Assembly (NCBI RefSeq): GCF_035083965.1
Contig: NC_089736.1
Coordinates: forward strand, 9,303,501 to 9,367,500
Source: Branchiostoma lanceolatum
Taxonomy: Eukaryota; Chordata; Leptocardii; Amphioxiformes; Branchiostomatidae
DNA length: 64,000 bases
Direction: 5' to 3'
Both the position numbers and the translations under genes were made by a program. This document shows positions 11,201 to 24,133 of this stretch, in pieces. The notes below the pieces were generated by a model. It worked only from the letters and a program-made list of their open reading frames with translations, was not told the origin of the DNA and did no database searches. The first letter of the stretch is position 1, and every line of letters starts with the position of its first letter.

Positions 11201-14200
11201 GTTTGAGAGATGTGTTGTTACCGTCCAATGACCTCCAGTCCGAGGGGTATCGTTGTGAAATCTGTGGCGCGTGGTTCAAGACTCTGCGGATGCGGTCGAG
11301 CCACATCACGAGCTGCCGGTACAAGGACAGCCTGGCGCGGGACGGTAGAATCCTGGACGTGCGACAGAGACACCTCACGAAAACCGGGCGCGGGAACGAG
11401 GACGACAAAGAAGGTCAACCCAAGAAGGAATACAAGTGCGAACTGTGCGGGAAGTCGTTTGATCGGCTGCGAATTCGATCCAGTCACATGAAGAGTTGCA
11501 GAGACAAGGGCGACCGTACTAGCGAGGTGTGGAACAAACAGCACCGAGGGAAGAACCGGGGAAGGAAAGGGAAGAAATCCATGAAAGTCCGAGAACTCCT
11601 TAAAGAACTCATGGAGACCAAGAAAGATGGTGCAGTGGATTTTTCAAAGCAAGAACTTGAGGAAGCAGTTAAAGACAATAAAGTTGAGTTAGACAGTGAG
11701 GAAGAAAGCCAACCAAAAACTACACATTCCCCTGAAGAGAAAAGCACTGAAAACATTGCAGAAGATGTCGATGTGCAAAGAGTCACGGGAGATACGCCAG
11801 ACAAAGATATTAGTGTACAAGGTAATGCAGGATCAGACATCAGTGAACAAGGTAACTCACTCAGAAACAGCACGGAAGAAGGTAAAGAGCGAAGCATGAC
11901 GGGGGCAACAGTAGAAGATGGGGATGAAAATCGCTCTGATAAAACAGAAACTGCCAGTGAAAGTGAAGAGTGCGACAAAGCAACAATGGCTTCAGATCAA
12001 ACAGAAGAACGTGAGAAACTGAAAGAGAGAGATGACAGGGGACAGCCAAGGGTTGAGAGTAAATTACCTCTGCAGCAGAAGAATAGAAAGCTTCTCGTTG
12101 GTAAAAGCGGCCTGGCCTGTCCCTTTTGTCCGGCTAAGTTCTCCTGTAAGCAGCGTTATCAGACGCACCTCGACAGCCATTCTGTTCCTGAGCTTCCTCC
12201 CTCTGAGTTCAAGTGCTTCAAGTGTTCTGCTCTCTTTCAAAGTAGCAAAGATTTGAAGATTCACAGTAAGATTCACAACCGGGAGGGGGAGCACGTTTGT
12301 GCTGCCTGTGGCGCTAAGTTCCGACAGACGCAGTCGCGTGACCGACACCTCCGTAAATTCCACCCAGAGTTCCTCCGTAAGCAGAAGTTGGAAAACAAGG
12401 AACTCGAGAGACGCAGGAAACTAAACATGATTAAGGCAACTTCGTGTTACTTGTGCGGAAAGCCGGTCGCAGATATTGATGAGTACAAGATGCACATGAA
12501 AGATCATCGCGACATGAAGAGGGACGTGGAAAGCCGTCCGTACCAGTGCCTTGTTTGCCAAGCACGATATCGCGATGCAAAAACCATCCAGTTACACATG
12601 AGGAATCACACAGGGAGGGAGTGGGAATGGCGGCTGCAGCTGTCCAGAACAGACAGCACGCAAAATGTCGCCGGTAGCTCAAATCCATCAACGGTTCAGT
12701 CAGAAAGAGAAAAGACAGCAGAGGAGAAAGAAAAAGACGAAGAGAAGCTGTGGAAGGATCTGGAGAAAGTTGTCGGTTTGGATCTGACGAAAGAGTTGAA
12801 GAAACACAACCTGTTCAAACCACATCCAAAACAAAACAACCACAAAGTAGCCGTGGTGTCACCTTATCCAAAGCCTGTACAAAAAGGGTCTATAAAACAG
12901 CTTATGGCCGATATGAATCAACCAATCATTCCTCCTCGTTTTCACAGTTCTGCGGCGCAAGAAAAGAAAAACGACAGTACGGAGGAACCTAAGGTTGCAC
13001 CGCCTGTTGTAACTAAGGGAGATGGTCTACAGAAAAGAAAGAAAAAAAGAATGCAGCTTCACAGCATCATAGCCAACTTAAAACAGTCAGGTCAGGGCAG
13101 GGCAGAGCAGGAGGGGGTGGGTGCGTCCATGGAACAGCCAGCTGGAGAATCCAATGGTGAAAAGGAGTGGGAGAAAGTGAAAATAAAGGAAGAGCCATTA
13201 GATCATGTGACAGAAGCCACTCCAACTATGGTATCAGGTATCACAGAAGATCCGAAAGATCCCAATGTGATGATGGATCTCGAAGAGGATGTGCCAATTA
13301 CAACTGAACCAAACATTTCTTCATTCCATTATATGATTGAAAAGACAGAAAACTCTGTCCCTACTATAAATGCTGAGTATTCTGTGTCAAACACCAGTCC
13401 TGTGCCAAAGCCTTTGGAAATCAACAAGGAATTGGAGAATTTAGATGCTACACTAAAAGCTGCTATAGAGTTGAGCAAAGAGCTCAAACCTGTCAATGAG
13501 GCAGAACTAGTTGATGACAGGACTAGAGAAAGTAGTAGTAGTAATAGTGCTAAGGAAGTCACATCATTGGGAGGTGGTGTAGAGGTGAAAACGGAGCCGG
13601 GATGTGACGAGGGACCAAGTGAGCGCCAAGACGACTCTGAGACAACGACAGAGACAGCTACCAATAGACATGAAGCTGTGGGGCGGGTCACGAGATTGGG
13701 GAGAGGGGGAAAGACTCGGGGGAGAAGGGGGCGGAGGACAGCCAGGAACAAAAATGTTGAAAAAGACACAGATTACCTCATCCCCTCTGATAGCACAGCC
13801 CCTGCAAGATCAACTAGAGGTAAAAGAAGAGCATCTACATCGCGAGGAAGTCCGGGAAAACGGCAAAGGCGCTCACCTCGGACTCCTCTGAAAATGAAGG
13901 AACCCCAAGAAGTAATCTTGACCAAGCCAGATCGCAAAAAGTCCCTCAAAAAGAGTCCAATCTTGTTAGACTTGTTGGGGAAGCCAAAGGACAGTTTGGA
14001 TGCCATGGACAATGAGATTAGCACTGCTAGCTCACCACCAGAGAACAGTCATACTGACAGCAGTGTTACTGTCAATGCCGACGTTGGAGGGAATGCAGAA
14101 ATGGCGAACAAAGTTGTCATGATCGAAGGTATTGAGACAGCAGGACAGAACGCTGTAGACCAAACAATGGTCGCAGACCCAACGGCTGCAGTCATCCACC

Positions 14201-14517
14201 AGAAGAACTGCAGCTGCTGTGCTAAGTCGCGCCAGACCATCCTTGTTGGTAAGGAGCTACACATGGCCTTCCCAAATAAGGTCAACATGCGTGCCATGGT
14301 GGACCAGCGCCCGTTCTACTGTAACGTTTGTGGTGCCAGGTACAGCGAGGAGGCAACATTGCGCATGCACATGAGGCTGCATCCGCCGAGCTCTCGACCA
14401 ACGGTGCCGTTACACACCAACGAGCAGGGACAGTTCATCTGCGTTGTGTGTGGGGGCAAGTTCAGTGAGAAGGAGGAACTGATTCGACATTCCAGGGTAC
14501 ACCCTCTACTGTATTAA
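8261..14517 (+). CDS. Large nine-finger C2H2/C2HC zinc-finger protein, likely nuclear regulator
   Basis: Exons are 8261-8681 (exon opens at 8251), 9378-9482, 9632-9700, 10480-10554 and 11000-14517. Every junction is phase 1, giving 1,395 residues. Residues 1-140 form a cysteine-containing globular region I do not recognise. Exon 3 carries a basic RKRKRK nuclear signal. Two C2HC-type fingers lie near residues 305-390 (YRCEICG...HITSC and YKCELCG...HMKSC), three C2H2 fingers near 595-680, two near 705-770, and a final pair near 1330-1390 ending 5 residues before the stop. Long acidic and Ser/Thr-rich linkers separate the clusters. IKEEP and VKTEP match the SUMO consensus, and a Gly/Arg-rich stretch (RGGKTRGRRGRR) may bind DNA or RNA. 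No vertebrate orthologue is recognised. DNA-binding regulation is inferred from the fingers only. Confidence 0.88.
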
Positions 14518-14612
14518 TGGTATTCCCCTTATTGCTGCTGCAGGACTCACCTTGCTAAATATGGTCACAGGAAGAATAGTTCATTCATCTGTGCATATAT
14601 TAGTGTAAAGCA

Positions 14613-14694
14613 GGTGTAGCATGCCAGAATATACCCCTGGTCAACATGTACCTGGGTACATACTGGCAAGGGGTGTAGTCTGGCCTGCTACACC
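14613..14694. repeat. 82-bp foldback (MITE-like) repeat, family also at 40452-40532
   Basis: The sequence starts GGTGTAGCATGCCAGAATAT and ends with a near reverse complement, GGCCTGCTACACC, around a centre near TACCTGGGTA. The arms are about 38 bases with few mismatches, so it would fold into a hairpin in DNA or in the 3' UTR transcript. A second copy with the same plan lies at 40452-40532. Confidence 0.75.
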
Positions 14695-15771
14695 AGTTTC
14701 AGAGGAAACGGGTGCATTTCATTGCTGATATTAAAAATAAGTTTTTCACAGATGGCTTTTGCAGATTATGCATATGGTGTAGGCTGTTGAATTCTTTTAC
14801 CTGCTTACTTGCACTATACCACTTATGATATACATTTTACTCAACAGGACTACTTAATATACATTTTATGTATGCTTCTCAACATGAATGTTAACAAAAA
14901 TGTAGCAATTAAACACAGTTTTGTATAGCAAAAATACAGCAAATGTTCAGTGAAACCTTTTAACAGTTCCTGAAGTGATATTGATGAAATGTGCAGTACA
15001 CCTATTTATGCAAATAACTGGTTATAAGATGTGACCGTCAAATCAATCTATAGGAAATACAGTATGTAATATACAGTCTCAGGCATTCTCCTTGTTTATT
15101 ATCCATCTTATACGGCATAATTTATTGGTGGGCCAAATGTTTACATAATGGAATGGCAAATACAAGAAAAGAAGCTAACACAAAAGTAATAGATTAGTTT
15201 TATTTTTTGTTAAATGAGCAACTACTAACAACCGATTGCATGTAAAAATAGTGTTACACAAATATGTACTCTAGCCATTTTCTATGTTACCATTGTTTTC
15301 CTTCACGTCGAAACTTGAAGCAGATATCTGTATATCTATAGGGACTATAGAACTTACATACGCGCATGTAGCTTAATTAATCAATAGTTGATTATTTTGC
15401 TTCCTAACTTCTAAGATTGAATAATATGGGAACCATCATGGAAGGGAAGTATTGTTTTTGCTCCGTTTCTTATTCTTCAAACAAATAAGGTCAATGACTT
15501 GTTATTTGGACCAGATGGCTGTCACCATGGTTACTGATAAAATAGACATCCTGTGGTGTTAGATAACATCATGTAGCAAGTGGCAGGACAGAGCTGGAGG
15601 GGCTTGTCTACATATAGATCAATGTGTAAGAAGAAACAGAGCAGTGCTTGGTTAGGCTTATGTGAAGGTAAGCATTGTACATGTGTATTTGCTTACAAAT
15701 GTTACCTTTCTAGTTACATACATCATTTATCCTATTCCAGAACATAACTAACATTACACTTAACTTCACAG

Positions 15772-15795
15772 CAAGGACATTATATAATGTCCTTG
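15772..15795. repeat. Perfect 24-base palindrome
   Basis: CAAGGACATTAT is followed immediately by its exact reverse complement ATAATGTCCTTG with no spacer. It lies in the presumed 3' untranslated region of the zinc-finger gene. It could be a protein-binding palindrome or a small remnant inverted repeat. Confidence 0.7.
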
Positions 15796-16017
15796 TTCAC
15801 AGCCACCCATTGATGATGAACATTGTACACAGACTCTCAAGGAGGAAGGGCTTCTTCAAAACATTCTTAAGTTTAAAAAGTGCAAAACTTTACAAAGTTC
15901 AAAATAGATACTTATTTTTTTTTCTATTGCAAGCTTCCATCAAGATTCATACCTGACATTAAGCATTTCACTGTTGGATATCTCCTTGGAAGACATTGTA
16001 TGGACAATCATAACTGA

Positions 16018-16023
16018 AATAAA
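16018..16023 (+). terminator. Candidate polyadenylation signal AATAAA for the zinc-finger gene
   Basis: AATAAA lies about 1.5 kb after the stop codon and before the next candidate first exon at about 16.5 kb. A GT-rich stretch follows within 40 bases. The position suits a long 3' untranslated region but is unconfirmed. Confidence 0.4.
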
Positions 16024-16469
16024 AGGTACTAACTTTATCACAGTGGTTTTGTGAATTATTTCTTCATCGAGCCAGAAGGTGTGCAGATTAGAAAATGTCT
16101 GGGTGAATGGAAACATTTTAGATCTATTTTATTTTATTACTTGAAAAGATATTGGTGAGCTGGATTATCAACATAAACCTAGACCCACCTTGGAACACAG
16201 TTTAAGGTATTGGAAATAGTTGGATCAAGGAGGTTGAAATAATGCCCCCTTGGTTGGATTCACTCAACTGCAATGTAAGACCATATACATTTAAGTTGAC
16301 GCTGGAATCAACTTCAAATATTTATGTATGTCAGTCAACCAGAACATGATTTATTGTCTGTTCATTTCATCATTTTCCAATGGGTTTGCGTCATTGGCAG
16401 GGAGAGTAAGTGCTAAATGACTCGTTTAGAATTGACAAGTAAGACCCCCAGAGGAGCACTTGTGGTTTG

Positions 16470-16588
16470 ACTAATGCAGTTAGACGTCACATCTAATCAC
16501 GCGCGCCCTCATGCGGACAGGATGGAACTGCAGCTATTCACAGGTCAGAAATCTCCCAGAGTGCACTGCGACAAGATGGCTGCCAAAG
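16470..16588 (+). promoter_or_regulatory. Candidate promoter and noncoding first exon of ANKIB1
   Basis: A GC-rich island in AT-rich surroundings (CACGCGCGCCCTCATGCG) is followed by ACAAGATGGCTGCC at 16571-16584, a YY1-type initiator element. A strong donor AAAG/GTAAGC sits at 16588/16589. The ATG at 16576 would give only MAAKG before the intron. The ANKIB1 coding exon has an in-frame stop at 24125-24127 ahead of its own ATG, so this exon would be untranslated or would carry a short upstream ORF. Linking it to ANKIB1 is inference from order and strand. Confidence 0.5.
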
Positions 16589-19404
16589 GTAAGCTGGAGG
16601 GGAAAGTTTGTTTTGTTTTGATAAATTTCCCCTTCCTCCGCTATTTTAGAGAAGTACTGTTGATTTGGACGATAGAGGATGAACTAAGCGTTTTGTAGAA
16701 AAAGCGTATGTTGTGTTTCATGGTAGAATCTTACCTTAAATGGCTGCGGAATAGAATTGAATAGGCGGTATATTTTTTTTGACAGGTCTTTTGTGCATTT
16801 TTGTGGGTCTATGATATAATGAGTTATCAAAACAAGCTTTGTTTATAGCTCGGGATTAAGATGATTTAATCTTCTGTTCCTCAAACATTAACAGGCATAG
16901 CTTTGTTCAGGTGTGTTTATCAAGATACATGTGACTTGTGAGGCATAAATTTGGCTTCGAAAATTATGTATAAAGTACCTGGCCATGGTTAAAGTTCTGG
17001 TTGTAAGGACGAGGACGATTTTTTAATGGCATCTTGCCTTGTGTCTCCATATACTATATAGTACTGTAATTTCCTTTTAAGTTTGCTTGGATTTGATTTT
17101 GCGGTAATGAGAAAATAGAGTATAAGCTGAGTGTAAGGTCTTTGTTGAAACAGGGTGGTAGGTGGGCAGGAGACAGAACAAGTATTATTTTTTTGGAGTG
17201 GTTTTAAGTTTGCGGTGAAGAGGTTGCTGTAAAACTGCACATTAATCCACCTGCCGTGAAAATTTCAACATCTACAGTATGGTGACGATTTTGCTAGTAG
17301 GACTCATACCAATGTTCCTTCCTTCCACCTTTTTCACCAACAGTCTAACACAGATCAGTGGCTAATTTCATGTGTGTAACGTCACAGTATGATGTATGCA
17401 AACTACAGTTGCAAACGTTATCTTGTATTTTTGTTCATATTTCAAAGTTAACTAACTACGAACATGTAACTATATCGAGGTAACATATTCATGCACAGAC
17501 CAAGTTGTTTCTGTTGTGTCCATTCACGGGACAGGTGTCCGCCACTATAAAATGGCCACGGTAGACAGGTGTCCGCCACTATAATTTGACATGATTCTTA
17601 ATTCTTGGGTCAGTAGGATAATAAGGGATCAGCAAAAAGTGTCCGCAATGGCCAGGTGGTCCTTTAAGTCACTTTTGCTGTGCATGGAATCATACAGTGC
17701 TGAGAAGAGTTTGTGCACACATTAAAGCCGGTGTAGCATCTAGACCAGCAATGTCCAGCATAGATTCATGATAGCTGGTAGGGGAAGAAGAATGATTAAG
17801 GGAAATTCTTAAAAAATTAGTGAAGTATATTTTAGGCATGGTCCTAAATTCTGTACAATATCACCATGACCATCTTAGTATGTGCAGTTTTATGTTTGAA
17901 TATCATGGTAGTTGGCAGAAAATTTTTTTGGGGGGGAAGGGGAAGATAATGCTGTGTGATGATTCTAGGGGGTCCAGGGGCATACTAGTACTCCCCCGGG
18001 AAAATGTTAAAATCTTGACCATCTGAAATACTACTGCCTACATTTTCAGGGGTAAATTTTGTTGGTACATTCAACAAAATTTACTAACATCTCTATTTGT
18101 AAAAAAATACACAAGGTTTCAGCTTATATTTGGGGGGGGGGCTGTGCTGCCGCCACTGGTATAAAATCTCCATCTTCTAATCCTAACCACCTTGAGTGCC
18201 CCCCTCCCCACCTGCAGATGTTACCTGATACAGTAATACGGGGCTTCATAACTGTGTTCCATGGTACTCTGTCATCAAACATCTTCCTTTGTTTTCCTGG
18301 TTGGCAGCTGTTTTCAGTTATCTCCAGAGAACAATGGTCTATGTAAAGTTCACATTATCATTGTGTCACACCTGTGTATGCAGCGCTTGAAATCTGAAAT
18401 TTCTCCTTGTATTCTGGTGCACCCCTAAAAATTCAGATACACGGAAAAAATTTGAGTGTAGCAATAGCATAAATGGAATTGAATGTCAGTAAACCCTGAA
18501 TTCCTTATTTATAGTTTCCAGCATTGGAAAATTACAATGTACTTCAAGACTAGTTAAGTTCAAATTTTTAAACAAGTGATACAACAATTTGGGTAAGTCC
18601 AATTTTTGTGTTGAAAATTACAGTTAAAATTTGATTCATAAGTAATATAACAAAGGTTCTATTATTTTTTCTGAAACTTAAAGAATTGCTGTACCTTTAT
18701 CATTTTGTTTGTAACTGTATACAAATCTCTAGATGCACTGGTGCACATGCAGTCAAAAATTAGGTGCACAACTCCAATTTTGGGTGCACAAAAGTGCATG
18801 ATATACACCTAGTATTTGGGGCCCTGGATACTATATGTATTGTTACAGTAGCTTTTGTTGGATTATACAGATATTACTGTTGAATGAATGAAGTATTTTT
18901 AATATACTTGGCATTCATTTTTTTAACATATCAAATTTGGGTTTTACTCTGCATTTCTCTATTGTAGTTATTGTAGAATGCATACAATATTGCTGATGAA
19001 AATAATATAAGACGAGCTGTATGTAGCTTGTATTGTATAGTAGAGCATGTACAGATGGAGGAAATTAAAAATTGATATGCATGCAGAATGTGAGCCATTT
19101 TCCTAATCATCTACATTGTAAACAGAAGCAGTGATGCATGGAAAAATGTCTCATTCTATAATTTATCAAGCGTCTGCTCTTCCTATATTATAGTATAGTA
19201 GTATTCATAATGCTTATATCAGTCAGAAAAATGAAAGAAAGAGGTTCCTATGCAGAGGTGGTTACTTAGTGTAGGTTTGACACCAGCTGAAAGCATTATC
19301 TTGATCAAGAAGCTTGAAGAAAATAAATAGTCACACACAGAACTTGACAGAAGACAGGTGACAGCTGCAGACAACATTTTTATATGGAATATTATTAATG
19401 CTTG

Positions 19405-19500
19405 GCTCAATGGAAAAAATGATCTAAGAGACTGTCAAAATGTGGCCACAATGACCAGCTGGTCCTTACACAGAGGCGGTCACGTGTACAGGTTATCCTG
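19405..19500. repeat. Dispersed repeat shared with 28465-28562
   Basis: Both copies carry CAAT(T)GGAAAAA, an AATGATCTA-like block, GTGGCCACAA and then GTGGTC- or GGCGGTCAC-like sequence ending near ACAGGTT/TCAGGTT, in the same order. The copy at 28465 lies in an ANKIB1 intron. No coding or structural role is evident. Confidence 0.45.
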
Positions 19501-22269
19501 CAAATTTGTTACAATTGACCAGAAAAAGACATTTATGATTTCTTAGAAGATCCTGTCTTCATATACTAGTACCCTCACCCCATATATAGTTATAGTTAAA
19601 GAACTGTCCCTTATCCCAGCAAACTACATACTGTAAATTTGTATACGTTTGCATGAACATAATTTCCAGGCAAGAGGCAAAAGCAGGCATTCGCAGTTGA
19701 AACAACTTTTAATGAATTAATAATATACTGCAAGACATAACATATTTTCGCAATGTGATAACTTCACAGTGGAGTGGTCACTTTTAAGAACAAGAAAAGA
19801 AACCCCAGCGAATATTTAATGATTTACAGTAATATCATAAGGAGTCTTTGGGTTTTTTTTTCTGACATCATTGACAGGCTTGTAGATGGGTCTTCAATGA
19901 ATAATGGATGGTCCCTGTAGACATAATCGTCTGTCCTTTCATGATGTCCCGGACCACAAATATGATAGATAGAGTCATGTACCACCAAAGGTACAAGATA
20001 ATCCAATCAAGCTAAACCCGGGGTCCGCCATCCAAGTAAAATTGCTGATGAAAGTGGTTTGGTCCATCTTCAAATATCCGGCCTGGCCGCTTGGAGTATT
20101 TAATCTTGTTAATGTGAGGTCTACCAATGGCAAATGTTGTTACACAGTGTATTTTCAGCTGTTTAAAAACCACTAGTCTCATTGTGTATATGTAAGCTAG
20201 TTAGAGTGTTCCATTGTTGGCTTTTAGGGGTTGTCTCATTTTTTTGGTTACTTTTTATTATGTCTTTACATGCCCCAAACTTATTGTTGTTTTCTGGCTA
20301 ATCTATATTGTGTCATTCTGACTTGTAATCCTTCAAATCGGATTGGGGCTAACAAATTTGAAGAGTTTTGTCCTTTTTCATTCTTTGTTATTTTGTGTGC
20401 CCCCTACATTGTGTTGTAATGGAATAACCCTTAAGTGCAGACACTTGCCTGTTTGCCCCAGTTTCTCTGCTTAGTAACAATTAAAAGCTCAAAGGTCAAA
20501 TAAACCCAAACTGAAGTGTCACTGGAAGTTCAAGGTGGTATGTTTGAAGAAAAAACAGGTACATCACAAAATCATACTGTGAGATATGTAATTTTCATCA
20601 AGACTTGATTTCACAGTGATTTCAGGGGAAAGGATTTTTTGTGCGTTTTATGTTTGCTGTTGAAACAATTGAGTAGCAAATCAATGGAAAAATATGATTG
20701 CGTAATGCCATGATTTCACATTAACTTTAAGTAAAGACTATTATAAGAGAGGTCACCACGAAAATCATGAAAGTATTGAAATCACCACGAACATTTCAAG
20801 TAGTTTTTTCAAAGTAGTAGATTGTAAATTCCACTGACTTTTTGGTAAAACACTGCAGGATCTTGAATTGGCAGTTGCAGATAAATCCTGGTTCAGAGAG
20901 ATTTAAGAATTATTCATTTCGAATAAACATATCTTGTAAGACTGTGACATACAAGATTTAAACTGAGAATGTTACTGAAGGCTGTATTATTTTGGTATTT
21001 GTCATCTAGTACATTGTACATTAGATAGGCATTTTTCAAATGTAATGCCCCCCTTTGGTATGTTCAGTAATTTTGGAGCAGCCTTTCATTTCTTGCTCAT
21101 TTGCTTGCAGGTTGAGAAGTCATTAGTTAATTGCAGTGATGGACCTTTGGTATCTGGTGGGATATTAGATTGATGGAGTTGTCTATCTAATTTTGTAGCT
21201 TTTACATCTTATGGTGTGGCTAAATATAGAATAAAGTATCATCACTTCATGCATACCCTAAATCTTTCCACCATTTCATGATTAATGCCATACTGATTTG
21301 ATTATATGGATGCCATCTTCTGGGCACTCCAAAAACTGATGCGGGCATGCAGAAAAAAATAGTTGTGCCAAAAAAAAGTTCGCTTTCATTATATGAAATC
21401 TAATCCTAAGGTGGAACAAATGGCTAAACACACAGAGTTTGGTATACCGAACAAAATAGATTCTTTGTTTTTGTACTTTCAGCTCTTCTTCTTTGACTCG
21501 GGAAGACTTTGCCTGTTAGTGCTATTTTCTTTTCTTTTTTTTCAAGTTACAATTTTTTTATTTTTTTAACGGTTCTCAGTGGCAAATGTGCTAGATATTG
21601 GCACATCGGCAACGAAATCCGCAGTGTGTATACGACATATACATGAACTATATAATGCTGATTTTGCAACTTCTGGAAACAGACAAAACTTGATGATGTA
21701 CGCAGGTATATGTCATCCATATAATTATGTCATTGTGGCCTAAAACAATGTAAATCTATCTACTTGTTGTGGAGCAGAAATGCAATAAATGCCATGTGCT
21801 TTGTCTGTGGTCACACATTTTATATACTGGCAACTAATTTAGAGTTAAAACTACAGGCAGCACTTACATATTTCATGCCCTATACCAGTCCTCTTCTAAC
21901 AGTACATCCTTTGTTCTTAAGTCTACTGTGAACAACTCAGGAAGTTCTATTGAGATTGTACATGTACCATCTGGAGATATTTGACAAAAAAGTTAAGGGT
22001 CACGATATATCAACTGAACTGACAGTTCTGCAAAAAGCAAGCAGGGATTCTTGTTCAATGTTTAGTTACTAGTATACTTGTGTAATGAATGTTTCAAAAA
22101 CCAAGGTGACATATATTTTCATAGAGGTTACATACAAGCAGGTTGCAGGTTGTTTTGGTCTGGTGTGTGTTCTTACACATGTCTGTGTGTGTGTGTTTAT
22201 GTGCTTGTGCGTGCACATACAACTGTTTACAGCTTGTATCCGTAAGATTGTGTGTGCGTTTGTATATTT

Positions 22270-22275
<6 letters not shown>

Positions 22276-22324
<49 letters not shown>
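22276..22324. repeat. TG dinucleotide microsatellite
   Basis: About 24 nearly uninterrupted TG units. It is flanked by related blocks containing CACATACAACTGTTTA and CGTATCCGTAAGA at about 22214, 22338 and 22438, so the microsatellite lies inside a larger tandem duplication of roughly 100-125 bases. Confidence 0.9.
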
Positions 22325-22325
<1 letters not shown>

Positions 22326-24133
22326 ATATGTGCGTGCGTCCACATACAACTGTTTATAGCTCGTATCCGTAAGACTCCCTATTGTGTTTGTGGGTGCGTT
22401 TGTGTGAGTGTGTGTGTATGTGCATACGTGCGTGTGTCCACATACAACAGTTCGTATATCCCTAACCCTCCATATTGTAAGATTAGCCCACCCTATAGAG
22501 GAATGCCATTGTTTGTGTTTTATAAACAGTCACATGAAGCTCTACTTCCTGTATCAGAGGCTCATAGAGTCTGTTTACATCTGCTTTCTACATACCATGG
22601 TCTTATCACATTCAAACCACCCCTTCTTAGAAAGTGGTGCAGTCCAATTGTGGATAGCAGAGTACTAGAAGCTGGTGACATTCCACAGAGTTCGTCTGTA
22701 ATTTAGGAATCGTTAGTGAGAAGGCAGCCTTTGTTAGACCACGTTGTGACAGGCCGTTTTGGTTAGATGCCATTTGGACTTCAAAGGAGAGAAACTTCTC
22801 AAGTTCAAGGTCTCCTTTGGTTTGTTGGTTTATGTCCATTGACAGAAGGCAAACTTGTTTGATATGTGTCATGGAAATTTTTGTGATATTGTATCTTGGA
22901 AATGGTATAAAGCATTTTTCATGGGGAAACTACCCCTTGCCTAGATTTGCCTACTAGTAAAGATCTATCCATGCCTTGTTATTGTTGTTAACCATATGCT
23001 TGTTTCTTTGGTAAGAATAAGTTTAGCTGGTACAAAATGTATGTTGAAACTGCTATGTCGAGATCAGGTCCTATTGTAGATGAAATAGAGTATGTGTATA
23101 TACAGTTTTTTTGGACAGAAAATGTCAGTAAACATGTCAGTTTTCAGCTCCTGAATTTGCTGGATACTGGATATACTGTTAGTCAGTCTAGGAAGACATG
23201 AAGACATGACATTATCCTAGACTGACTGACTGATAGAAGATAAGAATTCAAAACATTTAAGTATTATGTCATGAACAATATCATATCTATTATGTTATTT
23301 CTTTGTACAATTGATAAGCTAATTGTGTTCTTTTTCTTGTTTTTTTTTTATGCATACAGGACCGTACCATGTTCGTGAGTAGGTGATGACAGCATCGGCA
23401 AACTTGATTCTGGCTGGGACCAGTGGATGTCCAAGTCTTCCATTACCCTCTCCCCCCACAGCCCTTGGAATGGACTAGTCCACCTGTAGACTGCTGGCTG
23501 TTTCTTGGAATGTGCCAGTTGACGAGAGGGGTAGCATTCACTGCTTATGTCTTCCATTCTGTGACCCCCGGTCTTAACATGGAGCTGTCTAAAGAATTGT
23601 CACACTGATACCAAAGTGGCACATGCCACTTTCTGAGAGGGGTTTTAGGAACACATTTTTGTCACCTACATAAGCCTATTTAGTATTTTTAATCATTCAA
23701 CATTGAAGACTATGTAATTATGCATACTATATCTATGCAATATATTGATGTTGTTTACTTTGATTGGAAGTAATCTTTAAAGAAACTTGTAAAAAAGTTC
23801 CAGCTTAATTTTGTCAACTTCTGTGAAGTTTTTGGCTACTTTTATAATTTTCAAAACATTTGAATTTTGAAGTGATCGTGTATATATAAAAATGTGTAGC
23901 AAGACTTGTTTATGTAAAATTATGATATTGTGAAAAAATTATATCTTTTCTCATTCTGGCTACACAAATATTGTACAGGGTGTTTGATTATGTGATTTTC
24001 TTTGGTGGCTTCAAATTTGCAAAGAAGTAAAACTGTTCTGTTTTTGTTGCATGATCCAAAATGTACAAATAAAGACAGAAAATTATAACCATTCTTTTGA
24101 GGCTTATGTGGTGACGTCTTTGCATAAGAAAAC

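Larger units (their letters stand above)
14518..16460 (+). other. 3' untranslated region and spacer downstream of the zinc-finger gene
   Basis: AT-rich sequence after the stop codon. It contains a foldback repeat (14613-14694), a 24-base palindrome (15772-15795) and a possible polyadenylation signal at about 16018. No other gene is seen. Confidence 0.45.
16600..24090 (+). other. Long putative first intron of ANKIB1
   Basis: AT-rich and without recognisable coding exons. It holds a TG microsatellite (22276-22324), a short tandem copy of GGTGTCCGCCACTATA at about 17534 and 17569, and fragments of dispersed repeats. A possible acceptor after a T-run at about 23359 could open a second noncoding exon, but nothing supports it further. 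Confidence 0.35.

Noticed and set aside
11169-13769. Antisense open frames across the zinc-finger exon
   Set aside because: They are mirror frames of a long coding exon with no domains or splice support.
16576-16588. MAAKG as the real start of ANKIB1
   Set aside because: An in-frame stop at 24125-24127 precedes the ATG at 24134, whose protein matches the known ANKIB1 N-terminus.
22085-22706. Long open frames over the TG repeat on both strands
   Set aside because: They are low-complexity translations of a dinucleotide repeat, with no splice context.
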